The position numbers and the translations under genes are program-made. This document shows, in pieces, positions 1-7,315 of a DNA stretch of 12,521 nucleotides. This stretch comes from Nitrospira bacterium HGW-Nitrospira-1 (GTDB lineage Bacteria > Nitrospirota > Thermodesulfovibrionia > Thermodesulfovibrionales > UBA6898). The notes under the pieces were generated by a model. It had not been told where the DNA came from, ran no database searches, and was given only the letters and a program-made list of their open reading frames with translations. The DNA is taken from contig PGYF01000037.1 of assembly GCA_002839535.1 (NCBI GenBank), forward strand, positions 1 through 12,521. The letters are read 5' to 3'. Each line of letters starts with the position of its first letter. Position 1 is the stretch's first letter.

Positions 1-152
1 GGTCTGACTACTTAAAAGAAGAACAATGGTCATAAAACCTAACAATCCTAATTTCCCTGACGCCCAACTCTTTCTTTTCATTAATCGTGTTTTGGCAAGA
101 GAAACCAAATTACTTTTATTTCTTTCCTTAATCAATGCATATTTTTTCATCT
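1..152 (-). CDS. 5' part of a gene with an N-terminal membrane or signal segment (partial)
   Basis: An open frame starts at the ATG at 150-152 and runs leftward off the window, giving 50 codons without a stop. A good Shine-Dalgarno, AAGGAG (about 160-165), lies seven bases before the ATG. The visible protein has a basic stretch of about 34 residues, then a hydrophobic run (LGLLGFMTIVLLL, about residues 34-46) followed by SSQT. This fits either a signal peptide with a long n-region or a single membrane anchor. A second in-frame ATG at residue 24 (MKRKSWAS) would give a more ordinary signal peptide but has no comparable ribosome site. It lies about 250 bases downstream of gspD on the same strand and probably has its own promoter. 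I do not recognise the family; it could be a further envelope or secretion gene, or unrelated. Confidence 0.6.
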
Positions 153-323
153 CCGCTCTCCTTATCTGAAAAACTTTAGTTCATATTTCATTATTCATTA
201 ACATTAAATTTATGTATATGGAAAAGAAACAAAACATCCATTATCAGCGTCTGAAGATCGAAGTAATTGTGCATATTCTTTTTTTCTGATTTGCGGAAAA
301 CAATCCGCATTTTCATTTATATA

Positions 324-354
324 ATTATCGCTTTTTTCTTTCTCTCTTTGTCAA
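324..354 (-). promoter_or_regulatory. Possible sigma70-type promoter for the left-edge gene
   Basis: On the minus strand a perfect TTGACA (349-354) is followed by GATAAT (324-329) after a 19-base spacer, longer than the usual 17. It lies between the gspD stop and the start of the left-edge gene and points at that gene, leaving a leader of about 170 bases. The region is very AT-rich, so chance matches are likely. The assignment rests on the -35 match alone. Confidence 0.3.
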
Positions 355-357
355 ATG

Positions 358-390
358 AAAAAATCTTATCAGCGTATGAGTTTTCTGATA
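358..390 (-). terminator. Weak terminator-like hairpin after gspD
   Basis: Sixteen bases past the gspD stop, the minus strand can form TATCAG (385-390) / CTGATA (367-372) with a 12-base loop, followed by AGA and six T (358-363). The stem is short and AT-rich, so it would be a weak intrinsic terminator. Its place at the end of the eleven-gene operon is what makes it worth listing. Confidence 0.3.
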
Positions 391-405
391 GCCAAAAATT
401 TATCT

Positions 406-2379
406 TTATTTAGCTTCTGATTCATTTAACTTGTTATCTTCTTTTTTATTGCCCTCTCCCAAACGCTCTTTGATTATTTTCACCCTGTTTTGAAATCCTT
501 TTGTTATTGCGTCTATATCTTCTGTTGACTCTATAACAGTCGGCGTAACCATTATAATAAGTTCTGTTTTCTTTACCGTATCTGTATTGGCTCCAAAAAG
601 AAATCCAAGCAAAGGGATGCGGCTAAGGAAAGGGATCCCTTCTTTTGCGACGTTTTTTTGTTCTGTTATAATGCCGCCAATCACAAGTGTGTGTCCGCTC
701 TGAACAATACCCGTGGTTTGAGCCTTGCGTGTTACAAAACTCGGCGAGGTAATTCCTGCAAGAGCCACATCAGGTCCCTGGCTGCTTATCTCCTGAGTAA
801 TTTTTAACATTACACGGCCTTTTTCCGATATGCGCGGTGTAACAGTTAAAATTACGCCTACCGGCTTGTATTCAATCTGGCCTGCTGCGACAAAAGATAC
901 TGTGCCTGTTGTCGTTGTAGTAGAAGGCTGCTGCTGAAATCCTGTTGCTATAGGAACATTTTCCCCGATCTCTATCTTCGCTTCTTTATTGTCTATTGCA
1001 AGTAAAAGCGGACTCGAAAGCACATTTACTTTGCCGAGGCTTGAAAAGGCATTAAGTATTGCGCCATACTTTTGAGGGTTAATTATAGCCGCAAAAGCAG
1101 TGCCTACGGACGGAGTTGTCATAATATTTGTAACTTCACCTGCTGCTGTTATAATTGGCGCAACAGCGCCGGGCAGAGATTCAGTAGTAAACCCTGACAA
1201 ACCGGTAATGTGTTTACCCCCTATTGAAACAGGAGATTTTAACATCCATTCGATTCCAACCTTCGTTGTATCAGTAAGCGAGACTTCAGCAATGAGAACT
1301 TCTATCATTGCCTGTTTTGGAGAGACGTCAAGTTTTTTCAGCAGATCAAGTATTGTGAGATAATTTCTGGGACTTGTCCTGATTATCAGCGCATTGATGT
1401 CTTCATAGGCAAGAATCGATATTTCACCTTCAACATCTCCGGCAAGTCCTTCAATGTTTGGGCGGACTGTCGGCGGAGACTGCATTGGCTGTGGAACAGG
1501 GCCTGATTTTGAAGGCATGAGCGCGGTTTTTACAGGGGCGCCTGCTTTCTCATACAGACTTTTAAGAATATCGGCAAGTTTTTTTGCCTCGCCGTTGTTG
1601 ACATTATATACAAATGTTTTTATTGCTTCCCTTTCTGTTGATAGAATATCTATTGCTTCAATTATCTTCATAAACTTAACAAGACTTGCAGGAGGACATG
1701 TAACTATAAGGAGATTTGAAGGTTCATATACAACAAAGTCAGCGCCTTTCGGCATGAGGTTTCTCAGTATATTTACAACATCGTTTGCCTTGGTATATTC
1801 AAGCGGGACAATCTGCGTCAAAAAACCTGAGTCCACTTGAAATTTGACTTCCCTGCCCGATTGGACGGAAAGAGGTCGTTGTTTTGCGATGTCAATTGGA
1901 ACAACCTCGTAAATGGCCCCGTTTTTGACGGCGGTCAGAGCGTTAAGCTCAAGGATTGCCTGGAATACCTGAAAAACATCTTTTACGGGAAATTTTTTGT
2001 AGGACTGAATTGTAACCTTTCCGGCAACTCCCGGGGCAAGCACATAGTTTATGTTAAGCATTTCTCCTATTGCAGAAACCACCGTGCGTATGTCGGCATC
2101 ATCAAAATTAAGTATCACGAATTTTTCTTCGGCCTCTTTTTCAATCCTTATCTGCTCTTGCTGTTTCAAATCCTTTACTTCAGACAAGTCTTGTTTTGTT
2201 GCAGGCTCAGGCTGTTTTACCTTTGAGGTATCAAGGGTTTCAGACAGATCAGATTCAATAAAATCTTTCCGGACAGTCTCCTTTGTGCCGCACGAGACAA
2301 GCAAAAATATAAAAAACAAAGACAGAGCCAATTTGGGAAAAGCGGCAAAGGCTTTACTGCCAAACAAAAAATTTTTCAT
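406..2379 (-). CDS. gspD: GspD, type II secretion outer-membrane secretin (lipoprotein form)
   Basis: This is the outer-membrane channel of the T2SS. Residues 1-29 form a signal peptide ending in a lipobox (L27 V28 S29 C30, then G31), so mature GspD should be lipidated at Cys30. A charged linker (about 31-85) precedes the N0 domain (about 87-165) with the FDDADIRTVV motif. One N1-type domain follows (about 186-245), then an N3-like domain (about 252-352) interrupted by a Pro/Ser/Gly-rich loop (about 280-318). The secretin core runs from about 355 to 615 and has the typical VLSSPLLL, NVPIATG, VGVILTVTPRI and FLSRIPLLGFLFG segments, with a Thr-rich loop (486-491) in the gate region. The tail is Lys/Glu-rich. 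At 657 residues it is similar in length to typical GspD, but I count one periplasmic N-domain fewer than the usual N0-N3. AAGGGG lies about nine bases before the ATG. It is the last gene of the operon. Confidence 0.96.
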   Translation of the reverse strand: MKNFLFGSKAFAAFPKLALSLFFIFLLVSCGTKETVRKDFIESDLSETLDTSKVKQPEPATKQDLSEVKDLKQQEQIRIEKEAEEKFVILNFDDADIRTVVSAIGEMLNINYVLAPGVAGKVTIQSYKKFPVKDVFQVFQAILELNALTAVKNGAIYEVVPIDIAKQRPLSVQSGREVKFQVDSGFLTQIVPLEYTKANDVVNILRNLMPKGADFVVYEPSNLLIVTCPPASLVKFMKIIEAIDILSTEREAIKTFVYNVNNGEAKKLADILKSLYEKAGAPVKTALMPSKSGPVPQPMQSPPTVRPNIEGLAGDVEGEISILAYEDINALIIRTSPRNYLTILDLLKKLDVSPKQAMIEVLIAEVSLTDTTKVGIEWMLKSPVSIGGKHITGLSGFTTESLPGAVAPIITAAGEVTNIMTTPSVGTAFAAIINPQKYGAILNAFSSLGKVNVLSSPLLLAIDNKEAKIEIGENVPIATGFQQQPSTTTTTGTVSFVAAGQIEYKPVGVILTVTPRISEKGRVMLKITQEISSQGPDVALAGITSPSFVTRKAQTTGIVQSGHTLVIGGIITEQKNVAKEGIPFLSRIPLLGFLFGANTDTVKKTELIIMVTPTVIESTEDIDAITKGFQNRVKIIKERLGEGNKKEDNKLNESEAK

Positions 2380-2407
2380 ATAATCATCCCCTTTTATAAT
2401 TTAGGTT

Positions 2408-2560
2408 TTATTCCCTTATTCCGTCAGGTAAAGGTAGAGGCGGCCGCGGATATGCTCCCGCCGGCAGAGGCGCTGGTGGTGATATTTTAACAGGTTCCGT
2501 TGGCGTTACGGCGCGTGGTTTTTCAAACGTTGGTCTTTCAAACGTTGGTCTTTGGGAATC
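2408..2560 (-). other. Probable out-of-frame 3' end of gspC encoding a proline-rich tail
   Basis: Between the in-frame gspC stop (2506) and the gspD start (2379) lies the only gap of more than 20 bases between consecutive genes of the operon. In the frame one base back, an open stretch of 50 codons runs from a run of five G on the minus strand (2560-2564) to a TAA at 2408-2410. It is rich in Pro and looks protein-like (e.g. ISPPAPLPAGAYPRPPLP). Adding one G to the run would join it to GspC after residue 170, giving a protein of about 220 residues that ends 28 bases before gspD. This may be a real frameshift, phase variation in the G run, or a sequencing error. Coding in this frame is an inference from composition and spacing. 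Confidence 0.5.
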
Positions 2561-3069
2561 CCCCTCTCGTCTGTAGTCTTGACTTTGACAATGCTGACTT
2601 CAACTGTTTCATTTCCCCTTGTAAGCGCCACCTTGTCGCTATAAATCTCTTTTATTATAAAATCCGCTATTGAATCATTTATGCCGTAAGCCTTTATTGT
2701 TCTTGTTACCAGGTCTTCAAGAAATGCCCTGGCCTTATCTCCAATGATTGTTATGCCGATAAGTCTTGGCGCAGGCAGCGGAGGCGGAGGAGGCGGTGGC
2801 GGCGCTTCCAAACGGCGCTCCGCCCTTATCTGCTTAAAAATGTCTTTCTGCACAATAACCTGATAGTCCGGAACTTGATAGCCCGGCATTTCCTCTTTAT
2901 TTTTATTTGTTATGTTCCCGTCTCCCTTTTTGTCCTGTTGCGGGCTTGTTTGTTTTTGAGGGCTTTCTAATGGGAAGGACAAAGGTTTCGTCAATGAATT
3001 GTAAAGCTTAAGGCTTAAAAAAACTACCACAGCTATAAGTATTATATTAAAAAATATATTGCGGAACAC
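2506..3069 (-). CDS. gspC: GspC, T2SS inner-membrane protein linking the platform to the secretin
   Basis: GspC spans the inner membrane once, and its periplasmic HR domain contacts the N0 domain of GspD. The 187-residue frame has a short cytoplasmic N-terminus and a membrane helix at about residues 8-23. A polar linker follows, then eight consecutive prolines (90-97) just before the HR domain (about 100-163), with the typical LIGITIIGDKARAFLED start. No PDZ domain or coiled coil follows, so this is the short type. The start is GTG at 3067-3069, with AAGGGG inside the end of gspM and one base between the two genes. The last 17 residues contain a duplicated DQRLK and look unlike a natural end; a one-base shift near residue 170 opens a longer proline-rich C-terminus (to 2408). 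The family call is firm, the 3' end is doubtful. Confidence 0.88.
   Translation of the reverse strand: MFRNIFFNIILIAVVVFLSLKLYNSLTKPLSFPLESPQKQTSPQQDKKGDGNITNKNKEEMPGYQVPDYQVIVQKDIFKQIRAERRLEAPPPPPPPPLPAPRLIGITIIGDKARAFLEDLVTRTIKAYGINDSIADFIIKEIYSDKVALTRGNETVEVSIVKVKTTDERGIPKDQRLKDQRLKNHAP
2521..2550. repeat. Perfect 15-bp tandem duplication near the 3' end of gspC
   Basis: The 15-base unit TTTCAAACGTTGGTC occurs twice head to tail (2521-2535, 2536-2550). Fifteen bases is five codons, so it keeps frame: DQRLK twice in the annotated gspC frame, or RPTFE twice in the frame of the proposed proline-rich tail. It lies 10 bases from the G run where the frame change is suspected, so this end of the gene seems prone to slippage. 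Confidence 0.9.
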
Positions 3070-3070
3070 T

Positions 3071-3721
3071 TCAGACCCCTTGCCGGATTTTGTTTTCTTT
3101 GGATTTATCCGTAATATCCTGCTTTACTTTTTTCCTGGAAAACCCGGCTACCGTCATGGTAACATATATATCTACAGGATCATTTATATTAATAACACGC
3201 ACCTTCAAATCCGGGACTGTCAGTAAAAAAGGCGACTGCTCTATTTTCAAAAGCATTTCTTTAAGCCCTGCCGTTATAGCCTGAAATTCTATTTTAATGG
3301 GTATTGTATAATATGTTCCTTCATCAACCGGGTCCAACATCCTTTCTGTTTTTATATCAATGCCTGAGGATAATGCTATTTCCCTGCATAATCTCTGGAG
3401 TTCGGCTGCAACAACAGCAGGCTTATCTTCTTTAATAAGGCCTTTTTCAAGTTCCCCTAAATCGTTTTTTTCGGTTTCTAATTTTTTTGCAATTGCATTT
3501 TTTTCTGAAAGCTTGTTGATTTGCCTTGAAAGATATGTCCTCCTGGTTTTTACCTTATCGTAAGTGGACGTCTTAATCGAAGCATACCATGTGAAGCCGT
3601 AGTATATTATTATTACGCCTACGGCTATACCGACTATGGCAAGGGCTTTTCCCCCTCCTACTTTAAGCTTAAGCTTGTTAAAATTAATTAATTTCCTGAT
3701 ATTGACGATTTTTTTAATCAT
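3071..3721 (-). CDS. gspM: GspM, T2SS inner-membrane platform protein
   Basis: GspM is a PilO-like bitopic protein that pairs with GspL in the inner-membrane platform. The 216 residues show a basic N-terminus, one membrane helix (about 26-46), a heptad-like charged segment (about 55-105, coiled coil) and a periplasmic ferredoxin-like domain (about 110-195) with the pattern TIPIKIEFQAI...LLKIEQSPFLLTVPDLKV typical of GspM/PilO. It overlaps the end of gspL by four bases (ATGA), which implies translational coupling. Sequence conservation is low in this family, so the call rests on topology, fold-type pattern and position between gspL and gspC. Confidence 0.88.
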   Translation of the reverse strand: MIKKIVNIRKLINFNKLKLKVGGGKALAIVGIAVGVIIIYYGFTWYASIKTSTYDKVKTRRTYLSRQINKLSEKNAIAKKLETEKNDLGELEKGLIKEDKPAVVAAELQRLCREIALSSGIDIKTERMLDPVDEGTYYTIPIKIEFQAITAGLKEMLLKIEQSPFLLTVPDLKVRVININDPVDIYVTMTVAGFSRKKVKQDITDKSKENKIRQGV

Positions 3722-5250
3722 TTTTTGTCGGACTTTTCCTCTGCGGGCTTCACAACCAGCATGTTTATTTTAAAATTTTCTTTCCCTGCGCTTTTTGTGA
3801 TTTGCCCTGCAAACGCGACATTTTCGAAGATTGGGGAATCTTCAAGCAATGAGATTAGCTTTGACGATGATGATACGGCAAAACCGCTTATTACCATTTC
3901 TCTCTTATAGTCAGCGTCTTTTTTGCCCGATTCTTTATATTCAAGGTTTGTAATCCATGTATTGGGGGGCAGGATATTTGTAAGCTCAGCCAGTATTTTC
4001 AATTTGCTGATTTCGTCAGCCTTTGTCTTGAGTAGAAAATTTTTTTGTTTGTTTATCTTGTTTATCTCCCCAACCATTTTTTCAATAACAAGCATTTCAG
4101 GTTCATTCTTTTTGATTTTTTTCTCTACGTCGCTTAGATTTGTCTTGCGCACAACAATGTCGGAAACTAATATTCCTGCGCTCAAAACCACAATAAGAGC
4201 CATGGTAATCTTTGCTGCCAGAGCCCTGAATTCCCTTCGTTCGCGCCCCCGGGCATTTTCGACTATATTCATACTAATGCTGCCAAGGCCAAACAGGGGC
4301 ATACATGCGCCAAGCGCGGGCAGTAATCCATATTTTTCAGCATGGCTGGAATTGCCGTTAAGTTTTGACGCAGGGTTGGAAACAAATACCTTTATGTCTA
4401 ATTCTTCTTTTAACGCCCTGTAGATATCTTTTCTGTTGGAACCATAGCCTGCAATCAGCAGTTTATTCACTTTTTTAAGGGAAAAGTCTGAAATAATCTT
4501 ATTGATCTCATTAGAAAGCTCTTTTTTATAGCTGTCCTGAGCCGTCATATCGCTGAATACCACATCTTTTAAATATACACATGCGCCGTCTTTCAAAAGA
4601 GATATTTCCGATCTTTCCGGTTTTTGGAATACGGCTATGCACACATCGCCTTTTCCGCCAAACACGCTATGCTTTTTAGGAAATCCCAGCAGATCCCGCA
4701 ATCTGCCCGTTATGGACATGGACTCGTCCGCTTCAACAGCATTCAAAAAACTAAAAGATGAGACACTGACTGAACATGCCTGGAGCTGCATTTCCTTAAC
4801 AATTTCCATTATGTTTTCGATATTCTTTTTCCGGATAGCGGCAAAAACAACCTGGTGATTATTTCCGTCAGACCGGAAAATATGATAATTGTAAAATACG
4901 TCTTCAATGTTAAATGGTATGTGTTTCTCAATCTCATATTGCATGAATCCTTTAACGCTGTCTCTTCCCGGTGAAACTATCTCGATAAACTTTATAATCG
5001 CCCATTCCCTGGGAATGCTCAGGAAAACATGTTTAGTCATAATTCTGTTTTGGCCAACGAACTTTTTCACCTCTGAAACAGCCTCGTCAGGTTTCACAAC
5101 ATTAAAAGAGGTGGTCATTGATGAAAGCAGTTTAATCCCCAACAAAGTATTCTCCAGATATACCGCTGACAATGAGTTGTCGGTCAACTCCATCCCGATT
5201 GCTTTTTTGAACAGGATATCTTTAAATCCGCCTATACTGAGTCTCTTCAT
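3718..5250 (-). CDS. gspL: GspL, T2SS platform protein with actin-like cytoplasmic domain
   Basis: GspL recruits the ATPase GspE to the membrane and binds GspM. Residues about 15-320 form a PilM-like, actin-fold cytoplasmic domain: it opens with AIGMELTDNSLSAVYLE and contains the SIPREWAIIKFIEIVSP segment and a QYEIEKHIPFNIEDVFY motif like the PilM 'EAxxYIPF' region. One membrane helix follows (about 346-366), then a coiled-coil stretch (about 368-415) and a small periplasmic PilN-like domain (about 416-500) with LAELTNILPPNTWITNLEY. The 510-residue length fits a PilM-PilN fusion, which is what GspL is. The start overlaps gspK by four bases (ATGA). The N-terminal basic stretch (MKRLSIGGFKDILFKK) resembles that of PilM proteins. 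Confidence 0.93.
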   Translation of the reverse strand: MKRLSIGGFKDILFKKAIGMELTDNSLSAVYLENTLLGIKLLSSMTTSFNVVKPDEAVSEVKKFVGQNRIMTKHVFLSIPREWAIIKFIEIVSPGRDSVKGFMQYEIEKHIPFNIEDVFYNYHIFRSDGNNHQVVFAAIRKKNIENIMEIVKEMQLQACSVSVSSFSFLNAVEADESMSITGRLRDLLGFPKKHSVFGGKGDVCIAVFQKPERSEISLLKDGACVYLKDVVFSDMTAQDSYKKELSNEINKIISDFSLKKVNKLLIAGYGSNRKDIYRALKEELDIKVFVSNPASKLNGNSSHAEKYGLLPALGACMPLFGLGSISMNIVENARGRERREFRALAAKITMALIVVLSAGILVSDIVVRKTNLSDVEKKIKKNEPEMLVIEKMVGEINKINKQKNFLLKTKADEISKLKILAELTNILPPNTWITNLEYKESGKKDADYKREMVISGFAVSSSSKLISLLEDSPIFENVAFAGQITKSAGKENFKINMLVVKPAEEKSDKK

Positions 5251-6245
5251 TTTTCCGCCTGTTTTCCTTTATCAAAAGGTTTGGGGGCAGGCCCATGCCA
5301 GTTATCATTCCAATACACTATGTCTATGGTTTTATTGGATTTCCTCTGAATTATTGCCTTTATACTTCGTTTGACGTCCCCTGCTTTCCCTGTAGATATT
5401 ACGCTGAAATATGCATTGTTAAGCATGCCTGTAACCGGAGCGATTGTTGGGCCGGCATTTCTCTGCGCAATAATATTTTCTGCCGCTGCAGGACCAAACC
5501 ATGCCTCAAGCACCAACCTGCCGGCAGTGTTCACATTAATCACATTAAAACTCTTTGCAGTCAAATAATCGGCAACTCCTTTGTATTTTTGCTCCCCACC
5601 TTTTTTTGAGCCGTAAAGTATTTCCGTATTCATGCCCTTTACAAGGAGCAATTCTTCTATTGTATCAAAATTACCATCCTTACAGCTATACGGCTGAGAC
5701 AGGGACTGATAATAGTCCTCCTCAGCGCCATTAAGTCTGTGCAGGTCGTTAGCATCTCTCCAATCCAGAATTGAATCAACTATTGTATCGAGTTCGGCGT
5801 CTTCTACTCCTGAATCGCTGAATATATACCTAAGATGCTGCGGGCCTGCCGAGTTAATATTTATTTTTCTTTCTTCGTCGATAAGCTCATAAGAAAAAAC
5901 CGCATTATTCAACCTGCTTTTTCTTGCGGGAGGATTTTCATCCTCACTCAGCAAAAGAATGCCATCCTCATTGAGATAGATTTTTGCGGCGTTAATAATC
6001 TCAATCTTTGCCTGTTCAATGCCCGCAAGCGCGGCATAATATGCTTCCTGGTGCTCTTTGAAGTTTCTGGTTATATTTACTTCTGTTCTCATTGAAAATG
6101 CAAACTCGGTAACTATCGCCGTAAGCAAAACCGCAACCCATAAAACAAGAATAAGCGCAACCCCCTGCTGATTCCTAAAACGCATGAATAATATTGAGAA
6201 TGCCCGCCGCCGCGGATTCGCCGTCTTAATCCTATTTCTTTCCAT
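5247..6245 (-). CDS. gspK: GspK, large minor pseudopilin at the tip
   Basis: GspK caps the pseudopilus together with GspI and GspJ. The prepilin site is NQQG28/V29, followed by the hydrophobic helix VALILVLWVAVLLTAIVTEF. Position 5 of the mature protein is Leu rather than Glu, as is normal for GspK. The globular part (about 60-332) includes the conserved DEERKININSA segment, the DSILDWRDANDLHRLNGAEE motif and two helix-hairpin-helix/SAM-like stretches (FDTIEELLLVKGM; INVNTAGRLVLEAWF). The 332-residue length is normal. The ATG at 6245 overlaps gspJ by 14 bases and lacks a clear Shine-Dalgarno. A second in-frame ATG at residue 21 (MRFRNQQG) would give a shorter leader but also lacks one, so the start is uncertain. 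Confidence 0.93.
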   Translation of the reverse strand: MERNRIKTANPRRRAFSILFMRFRNQQGVALILVLWVAVLLTAIVTEFAFSMRTEVNITRNFKEHQEAYYAALAGIEQAKIEIINAAKIYLNEDGILLLSEDENPPARKSRLNNAVFSYELIDEERKININSAGPQHLRYIFSDSGVEDAELDTIVDSILDWRDANDLHRLNGAEEDYYQSLSQPYSCKDGNFDTIEELLLVKGMNTEILYGSKKGGEQKYKGVADYLTAKSFNVINVNTAGRLVLEAWFGPAAAENIIAQRNAGPTIAPVTGMLNNAYFSVISTGKAGDVKRSIKAIIQRKSNKTIDIVYWNDNWHGPAPKPFDKGKQAEK

Positions 6246-6798
6246 GTTTTTTTAAATTCGACGGCAAGGATATAAAAAATGTACGGGAGTTATTTGTCTT
6301 TACCTTAATGGCCCTGGGTAATGTCTTTTCCAATTCCCATGACTCTTTCCGCTCATCGCCCTCCTCCGGCGATAGATACTCAAACTCTATATTGGATATG
6401 CCTGAATCAATGACCTCTCCGTCTGAGAAAATCTTTTCCAAAACTTTCTTGTCCGGAATAATCCCTTGCTGGAAAACCAGCTTCTTGTCTTTTAAAAAAT
6501 ACGCTGCCCATCTTAGTCCGTTTGGAGATACGGCAACAAACCAGATAGAGTCCGGCCTGCCTTGAAATGCAACAACTCTCTTGCCGTCAATATCAATCTG
6601 ATACGGATAAATTGATTTTATCTGCTCGGAAATCCTTTCTGTAAAAAACCTCAATCTTTGGGAATCTTCTATATTTGACTCTCCCTTATCCCAGGCGCGA
6701 ATTCCAAGCCCAAACACACTTCCGATTATAACTGCAATCATACTTACCATTGTCATTGCAATTAAAACTTCAAGCAGCGTTAGACCCTTTCTGCTCAT
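6232..6798 (-). CDS. gspJ: GspJ, minor pseudopilin
   Basis: This is a minor pseudopilin of the tip complex. The short leader MSRKG5 is followed by L6 and the N-methylation helix LTLLEVLIAMTMVSMIAVII, with Glu at mature position 5. The C-terminal domain (about 40-188) has the GspJ-type pattern: RFFTERISEQI after the helix, then strand-rich sequence including SISNIEFEYL-like GISNIEFEYLSPEEGD and a final LPRAIKVKT strand. Length is 188 residues. The start overlaps the gspI stop by four bases (ATGA), and a GAGGG lies just upstream. The order I-J-K matches the known tip complex. Confidence 0.92.
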   Translation of the reverse strand: MSRKGLTLLEVLIAMTMVSMIAVIIGSVFGLGIRAWDKGESNIEDSQRLRFFTERISEQIKSIYPYQIDIDGKRVVAFQGRPDSIWFVAVSPNGLRWAAYFLKDKKLVFQQGIIPDKKVLEKIFSDGEVIDSGISNIEFEYLSPEEGDERKESWELEKTLPRAIKVKTNNSRTFFISLPSNLKKHGKK

Positions 6799-7313
6799 TT
6801 AAAGGCGCCCTCTTCAATGTTGGCCATTAAGGTCGCCAGTTCAACTGACCTCTGTTTATTATTGTCGGTCCAGTATACTTTTACCTTTATTTTTGTAAGA
6901 TACGGCTTGTTCTCGGTATCCGGCTTGTTCTCAGCGCTCGCAGTATTCTTGGCGTTCGGTTCGTTCTCACTCTTAACAGGCTCAATAGAGGTCTCATTAG
7001 AAGGCAAAACCTCATAAGGCGAAATCTCAACTTCCCATCGAAACTTATTGTTTCCAATCCCTGTAACATCATCTGAAAAGTCCCCGCTGCCTGAAACAGG
7101 GTTTACAAAAACTTCTTCCATTTTGTTTTTTGCATAAATAACGGCATTAGTGTAATCTCTTGAAAATTCGCTTGATCTCAGACCGCCTGAAAAAAGCTGC
7201 ATGATAACGACAATTATTATTCCCATAATTACAGTCGCAACCATCACCTCAATAAGCGTAAAACCGACACGAGAGCGAAAAACCGACAGCGGATTTTTAA
7301 TGTGATTTGACAT
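6795..7313 (-). CDS. gspI: GspI, minor pseudopilin with a low-complexity insertion
   Basis: GspI starts the tip complex with J and K. The leader MSNHIKNPLSVFRSRVG17 is cleaved before F18; FTLIEVMVATVIMG follows, with Glu at mature position 5. The globular domain has the GspI-type AVIYAKNKMEEV helix and ends in the strands KIKVKVYWTDNNKQRSVELATLMA. Between the first strand (FRWEVEISPY) and these, residues about 104-137 form an Asn/Glu/Lys/Ala-rich insertion with near-repeats (ENEPNAKN, AENKPDTENKP), longer than the turn usual in GspI. At 172 residues it is longer than many GspI proteins. It starts two bases after the gspH stop, without a clear Shine-Dalgarno, so it probably depends on coupling. 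Confidence 0.92.
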   Translation of the reverse strand: MSNHIKNPLSVFRSRVGFTLIEVMVATVIMGIIIVVIMQLFSGGLRSSEFSRDYTNAVIYAKNKMEEVFVNPVSGSGDFSDDVTGIGNNKFRWEVEISPYEVLPSNETSIEPVKSENEPNAKNTASAENKPDTENKPYLTKIKVKVYWTDNNKQRSVELATLMANIEEGAFK

Positions 7314-7315
7314 CT

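Noticed and set aside
292..309. TGCGGA/TCCGCA 6-bp hairpin in the spacer
   Set aside because: On the minus strand, which is the transcribed one here, no T run follows. On the plus strand TTTT follows, but no plus-strand gene ends there.
191..316. A 41-codon minus-strand frame between gspD and the left-edge gene
   Set aside because: It has no Shine-Dalgarno, lies in very AT-rich DNA, shows no recognisable domain and overlaps the candidate hairpin, so I regard it as chance.
1454..2383. Plus-strand open frames of about 110-130 codons antisense to gspD (and similar ones under gspL, gspK and gspE)
   Set aside because: They mirror strongly conserved coding sequence on the other strand, lack ribosome sites and domains, and are explained by codon bias.
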